Source: Jacaranda mimosifolia (lineage: Eukaryota; Streptophyta; Magnoliopsida; Lamiales; Bignoniaceae). Taken from it: DNA of 64,000 nucleotides. The position numbers were made by a program, and so were the translations under genes. The first letter of the stretch is position 1, and each line of letters starts with the position of its first letter. Shown in pieces: positions 59,076 through 64,000 of the stretch. The stretch lies in contig CM032117.1 in NCBI GenBank assembly GCA_018894105.1, forward strand, positions 46,038,503 to 46,102,502, in the 5' to 3' direction. The notes beneath the pieces were generated by a model, which saw only the letters and a program-made list of their open reading frames with translations, searched no databases and was not told the DNA's origin.

Positions 59076-62000
59076 ACCTTGTTATTGTTATTTCATTTCC
59101 TTCCCAGACAAGTACGAAAATGGAAGGAGGGTTTATGACTTAGCCCAATGGGACTATTCATAAAAGTATTTATGGATATATGTACGTATAGATCCACCTG
59201 ATGGCTAAACTCTGATTTAGGGATGTCGCGATATGTCAGGTTCGAACTTAAGATGTGTGGTATGCATATATATTGTATTTCATAAGATGACATTTTGAGC
59301 TTGTATTTAATTGCGACTTAACTGAGATTTTTGGGATACTGTAAGAAATTGGCATGTAATAGGGTCCCCTAATAGTACTGCTTTAAGATTTGCAATATGA
59401 TGATTTCTTTAAGTGTTATTGAAAAAAATTTATGGGCTTATCGGTTATGTTATACATTATGATATAAGCTTGTATTGGTGGTACCCTAGCTTCGGAGTTA
59501 TCTTGAGTGGGGTGCCACAACTATTAAGACTATTACTTGAAGAAAACATGATTATTATTGTATTAGAGGGTCTTATGTATTGTTTTATGCATCGAATTGA
59601 GGTAAAATTTGGTTAAAAGAAAAGTAAGTACAAAAACATGCCAAAGAAATATAGAACAAGGCAAATTCGGTACAAAAATGCAAATATTTAGTATAAAAAT
59701 CCCAAAAATTGATATTTTCTTTGTCAATTTACAGTATCACTCTTAGTACATAAGCGAAAAAGTTGAAGTTAACTAGATAAGCGATTGCATGATTATCAAA
59801 TCATAATTTATTAGTCCTAAGACTAATATAGTCATGAGAGATTCATTGGCTTTCAATGGTGGTGCCAGAAGGATATATTCATCTTATACGCAAATAGTTT
59901 ACATTAGTATGAATAAGAATGCAAGTGGTTGGATGTGGGTATTTGTGTACCAACCATTTGCATACGTATTATCACAATTTTTACTTGAAGAAAACATGGT
60001 CTTATGTGTTGTTACACACATCGAATTAAGGTAAATTCAGCCATAAGAAAAGTAGTACAAGAACACGCCAAATAAGTATAGAATAAGGCAAATGCAATAC
60101 AAATTTCAAAGATCCAATATAGAAAACCTAAAAATTGATTTTTTTTTTATTGCTTTGCAATGTCATTCTTAATACATAAGAGATTAATTTGAATTTAACT
60201 AGTTAAGCCATTGCATGATGATCAAACCATGATCAGTCCTAGGGCTGATATAGTTATGAGATTCATTGACTTTCGATGGTAGTGCCAAAAGTATACATTT
60301 ACGTCATATACCAATAGATTATACTAGTATGAATGAGAATACAAATAGTTAGATGTGGGTGTTTGTATTCCCAACTATTTACACACGTACAATCACGACT
60401 ATTACCTGAAGAATACATGATTTTGTTGCATTAAAGGGTCTTATATGTCATTTCATGCATTGAATTGAGGTAATTTCGGCCAACGAGAAAGCAAGTGTAA
60501 AGACATGCCAAATAAGTACAAATAAGGCAAATTCAGTATAAAAATGCAAGGCTCTAGTACAAAAATCCCAAAAATTAGTATTTTTTTTTATGATTTGCAA
60601 TATCATTCTTAGTATGTAAGAGATTAAATTAAATTTAACTAGATAAGACATTGCTTGATTATCATACCATGATTTATTAGTCTTTAGGATTGATGTAGTC
60701 ATAAGAGGTTCATTGACTTTCAATTGTGGTGCCTGAAAGATATATTTGTCTCATGCACCACTGATTTACACTAGTAGAAATGAGAATACAAGCAGTTGAA
60801 TGTGGATATTTGTATTCCCAACCCTTTACAAACATACTGCCATGACTGTTACTAGAAGAAAACAGGATGTTATTGTATTAAAGGGTCATATTGTTGTTTC
60901 ACATATCAAATTAAGGTAAATTTGGCCAAAAGAAAAGCAAGTACAAAAGCATGCCAAATAAATACAGAATATGACAAATTCAATGCAAAATCACAAATAT
61001 CCAATATAAAAATCCCAAAAATTGATATTTTTTGTTCAATCTATGGTATCATTCTTTGTACATGAGAGATTAAGTTGAATTTAACTAGATAAGTCATTGC
61101 ATAATTATAAAAACCATGATTTAGAAGTCCTATGGCTAATATAGTAAAGAGAGGTTCATTAGCTTTCAATGGTGGTGTTGAAAACATACATTTACCTTAT
61201 ATACCAATAGTTTACAGTTATATGAATGAGAACACAAGTGGTACAAAAATATGCCAAATAAGTATAGAACAAGGAAATTTCAGTACAAAAATGCAAAAGT
61301 CCAATATAAAAATCCCAAAAACTAGTATTTTTTTGTTGATTTGTCGTGTCATTCTTTGTGCATCAGAGATTCAGTTGAATTTAACTAGATACATCATTGC
61401 ATGAATATCAGACTATTATTTATTAGTCCAAGAGCAGACCTAGTCACGAGAGTTCCATTGGATTTTCATGGTGGTACTGAAAGGATATATGTACCTCATA
61501 CACTAATAGTTTACATTAGTATGAATGATAACACACGTAGTTGGGTTTGAGTGTTTGTGTTCCTAACCATTTGCATCCGTACTATTACGATTATTACTTG
61601 AAGAAAATATGATTTTATTATATTAGAGGATCTTATGTGTTGTTTCATGCATCGAATTGAGGCAAATTCAGCTAAAGGCAAAGCAAGTACAAAAACATGC
61701 CAAATAAGTATAGAACAAGGCAAATTCAGTATAAAAATGCAAAAATCAAGTATAAAAATCCACAAAATTGATATTATTTTGTTGAATTTGCGGTATAATT
61801 CTTAGTATATAAGAGATTAAATTTAACTAGATGAAAACATATTTTGAATATTTGGGATGGTCTAATATACTGTTTCATCCATAAAATTGAGGTAAACTAG
61901 GGTATTTCCTATAAAGTCGATGTCCAAATAAATAATTTCACCACCTATGATTGTATTTTTTATAAGTAGTTGTATTCCTAACTATTTGAACACGTATGTA

Positions 62001-62250
62001 TCCCAACCATTAATTGAAAAAATATGAATTTATTATTTTTTGATGCTGCTATTAGTTGATTCATCAATAAATCAAGGCAAATTAGTTCATACAGGAATTA
62101 GTAGAGAATTACTATGATATAGTACAAGCTGCTAAAGATAAAGTATTACATTTTTGCAATCAAGTATTTTTCTACAAAAGTAAAGTACTATTTTGCTACA
62201 ATATATAGAAATTTACAATACTGCATTCTTCATGATTAGTACATTTATTT

Positions 62251-64000
62251 GCATACTTTTCAATATTTATGTCTTTATACTTTTATTAAACATTTTTTAA
62301 TAAAAATTTATAAAATAATATTTTATATATAATATTTGGTGGGATAATGTTAGATCACTAAAGTTTTATTGAAATTAAAAACCATATCTTATTATTTGTA
62401 CATTTTGTGTTTAATGAGATAATGCAACGTGTTCTATATTAAATTAAATATTGAAAATTAATTATTATAAAATTATAATTTTTACATATTATGTAAATGT
62501 TTTATTTGATAATCTCAAAAATGATGAAATAAATCCACAAATAAAAGTAAACAAATCTTATCTGGTTGACAAATAATTAATACTTTAAATCCTCAAATAT
62601 TATAAAAGTTGTTATTATCATGACCTTCACATTGTTAGAGAGATCATACTAAAGATTTTCTATATTTCGAAAGAAAAGTTTAATTATATCATATTAAAAT
62701 ATATACTTATATATATAATTCAAAATTGTATTAGGTAAAAATATTTTATTCAATTGTTTGTTACCTTCTCTTATTATTATTTTTTTAATTTTAACAATTT
62801 TAAGAGTTTTGTATAAGTTATAAATTTAAAGTTTGCAATTCTTGACACTCTATCGTTTAATAAAGTTATATAAATTATCTTCAAACTTTATATTTTCGAA
62901 TGAAATATACATTTTATTAAATGATAAGTTTCCGTTTTTGAAATATTAAAGAGATAAGTTCTGTTATTTAATTACATGAAGTAAAATGAACATTATATAT
63001 AAAAAAATAAAAATAATTGAATAATTAAATTTATTTTAAATGCACCAAACACATAGTGAGCGATTTTGTTTATATAAAGAGAGATCTCAATGGTGAGACA
63101 TGGGAGTAATTTACAAGTTATTTCAAAACTCTATTAACGAACAAATGCTTCGTCATTCATTTAAGTCACCATTGTTTATTCAAGTTTTTCGTTGTTCACT
63201 TATTAAGACATTGAAATCTCACCTATTTCTTAAATAAGAGAATATATTTTTCAAGCTCTTGAGAAAAATGATAAGAAAAAAGCCAAGAATAAAAAGGAAT
63301 ATATTTGTAATTAAAAATTTACAAAAAAAAATAAAAATAGAGTTGTATTCCTAATTTTATTTAATAAAATTTATTTTGACATATTTATTTTTATTTTTAA
63401 TATTTATTTTATTTGCACAAATTTTCGCGAATACTAATTATTAAGACATGCAATAAATAAATAAATCTCTTGCAATTTTCTTAAATAAAAAAAATACAAT
63501 TGGTCGCAAATATGATGAAAAAATGCAAGAAAAACGAAAAAAAAGCAGATAGATAACACTCGGATAAAGGAAAAAATAGTTCATGGAAAATAATTATGTA
63601 TATTTATATTCTTATTCATTTTAATATTCATAGTGAATCATAACTTGTTTAATTTTTATAATCGGCATTTTAACAAATCAAAGTTAGTCATACCATAAAT
63701 AAAAGGATACCATGAAGTTAGTTTTTATTTTAGACATACCATTAGACCTGGATAAGGAGAATATAATTTATGAAAAATAATATATTAGAAATAATTACAT
63801 TTTTTTTATATTCTTATTCATAGTGAACATTTTTATAACCGAAATTTTGACAAATCAAAGTTAATCATACTATAAATAAAGATTTTGATTCTTTTCCCTT
63901 ATTTTTCCTTTTTAAATAGAAATCCAAATAAAATAGATTTTTTTTAAAAAATAAACAGTGATATATGATCATAATTTTTCCTATATATATAAATTAATTT
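62251..64000. repeat. AT-rich end of window with a local direct repeat
   Basis: Mostly A/T-rich without coding. Two imperfect direct repeats lie about 190 bp apart at about 63580-63705 and 63772-63882. They share TATATTCTTATTCAT, CATAGTGAA, TTTTTATAA(T/C)CG, TTTTGACAAATCAAAGTTA-like and ATAAATAAA blocks. Confidence 0.6.

Larger units (their letters stand above)
56171..59519 (+). mobile_element. Solo LTR, family 'TGTAACACCC', copy B
   Basis: Starts TGTAACACCC and ends GGGGTGCCACA, with perfect 5-bp target duplications ACTAT at 56166-56170 and 59520-59524. It sits in the middle of a satellite unit, whose two halves resume on each side. No coding is present in its 3349 bp, so it is a solo LTR left by LTR-LTR recombination. 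It shares with 1313-3944 the start, the GAAGTGGGTC block, CCCTATGAGGG/CCCTGTGAGGG boxes (57787, 57907, 57967) and the palindrome AAGTCCTTTGGACTT (59061-59075). Confidence 0.88.
55650..62250 (+). repeat. Satellite-like tandem array, unit about 420-450 bp, split by a solo LTR
   Basis: The same block (GAGGTTCATTGACTTT, then a GGTGGTGCC-like segment) recurs at 56035, 59837, 60257, 60703, 61153 and 61448. Subtracting the solo LTR and one target copy, spacings are about 448, 420, 446, 450 and 295 bp; the last unit has lost about 150 bp. Each unit also has TATGAATGAGAA, GTGGTTGGATGTGGGTATTTG, CTATTACTTGAAGAAAA, a run of AGTACAAAAA/AGTATAAAAA motifs, and TTTAACTAGATAAG. Partial units flank the array at 55650 and decay after 61830. 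The short frames inside are not conserved coding. Confidence 0.85.

Noticed and set aside
55650..62250. CRISPR-like or coding repeat
   Set aside because: Units are 420-450 bp and adjoining, without short constant repeats separated by unique spacers, and the frames inside differ between units.

Overview
This is plant nuclear DNA, almost certainly from a eudicot. It is very AT-rich, has GT-AG introns, and carries plant families of Copia, hAT, Mutator, CACTA and L1 elements. It holds one gene that looks intact, a nine-exon plus-strand gene at 29283-35894 for the PCI-domain protein THP1/EER5 (414 residues, TREX-2 mRNA-export complex). Nearly everything else recognisable is transposable elements, their relics, or genes they have broken. 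I could not name the species.

Layout. 1-6400: two copies of a non-autonomous Mutator-like element (1-1234, and 4306-6132 with a perfect 9-bp target duplication) flank a solo LTR-like unit (1313-3944). The complete element appears to sit inside an older MITE. 7826-10870: a SINE-like unit, one end of a CACTA element, and a decayed minus-strand Copia gag-pol relic that the CACTA end cuts. 12016-13951: a large diverged inverted repeat. 14644-23929: a RING-H2-type gene split by a 5.9-kb Mutator-like element (15170-21107). The element carries a decayed transposase and a convergent zf-GRF gene, and its right end plus the 3' half of the RING gene has been duplicated in tandem. 23930-29100: no recognisable gene.

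29100-35900: the THP1/EER5 gene. Its fifth intron is 3.47 kb, of which about 2.5 kb is a minus-strand short-LTR Copia relic with a 1.36-kb hAT element nested inside it. 36000-45380: gene-poor, with a non-autonomous hAT-like element, Copia LTR and gag fragments and LTR-like sequence. 45381-50690: a nearly complete but dead L1-type LINE (minus) with ORF1 zinc knuckle, endonuclease, reverse transcriptase, zf-RVT and RNase H parts. 50960-52200: a Copia LTR and the C-terminus of a hAT transposase. 53690-54700: possible exons of an unknown gene. 55650-62250: a satellite-like tandem array of about 420-450 bp units, interrupted by a 3.35-kb solo LTR with a perfect 5-bp target duplication. 62250-64000: AT-rich sequence with a local duplication.

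The insertions can be ordered from the nesting: hAT after Copia in the THP1 intron; the MULE after the RING gene and before the tandem duplication; the CACTA after the Copia relic; the solo LTR after the satellite array. Boundaries supported by target-site duplications are the firmest calls. Similarities and family names come from reading the sequence and from known family motifs, not from a search.
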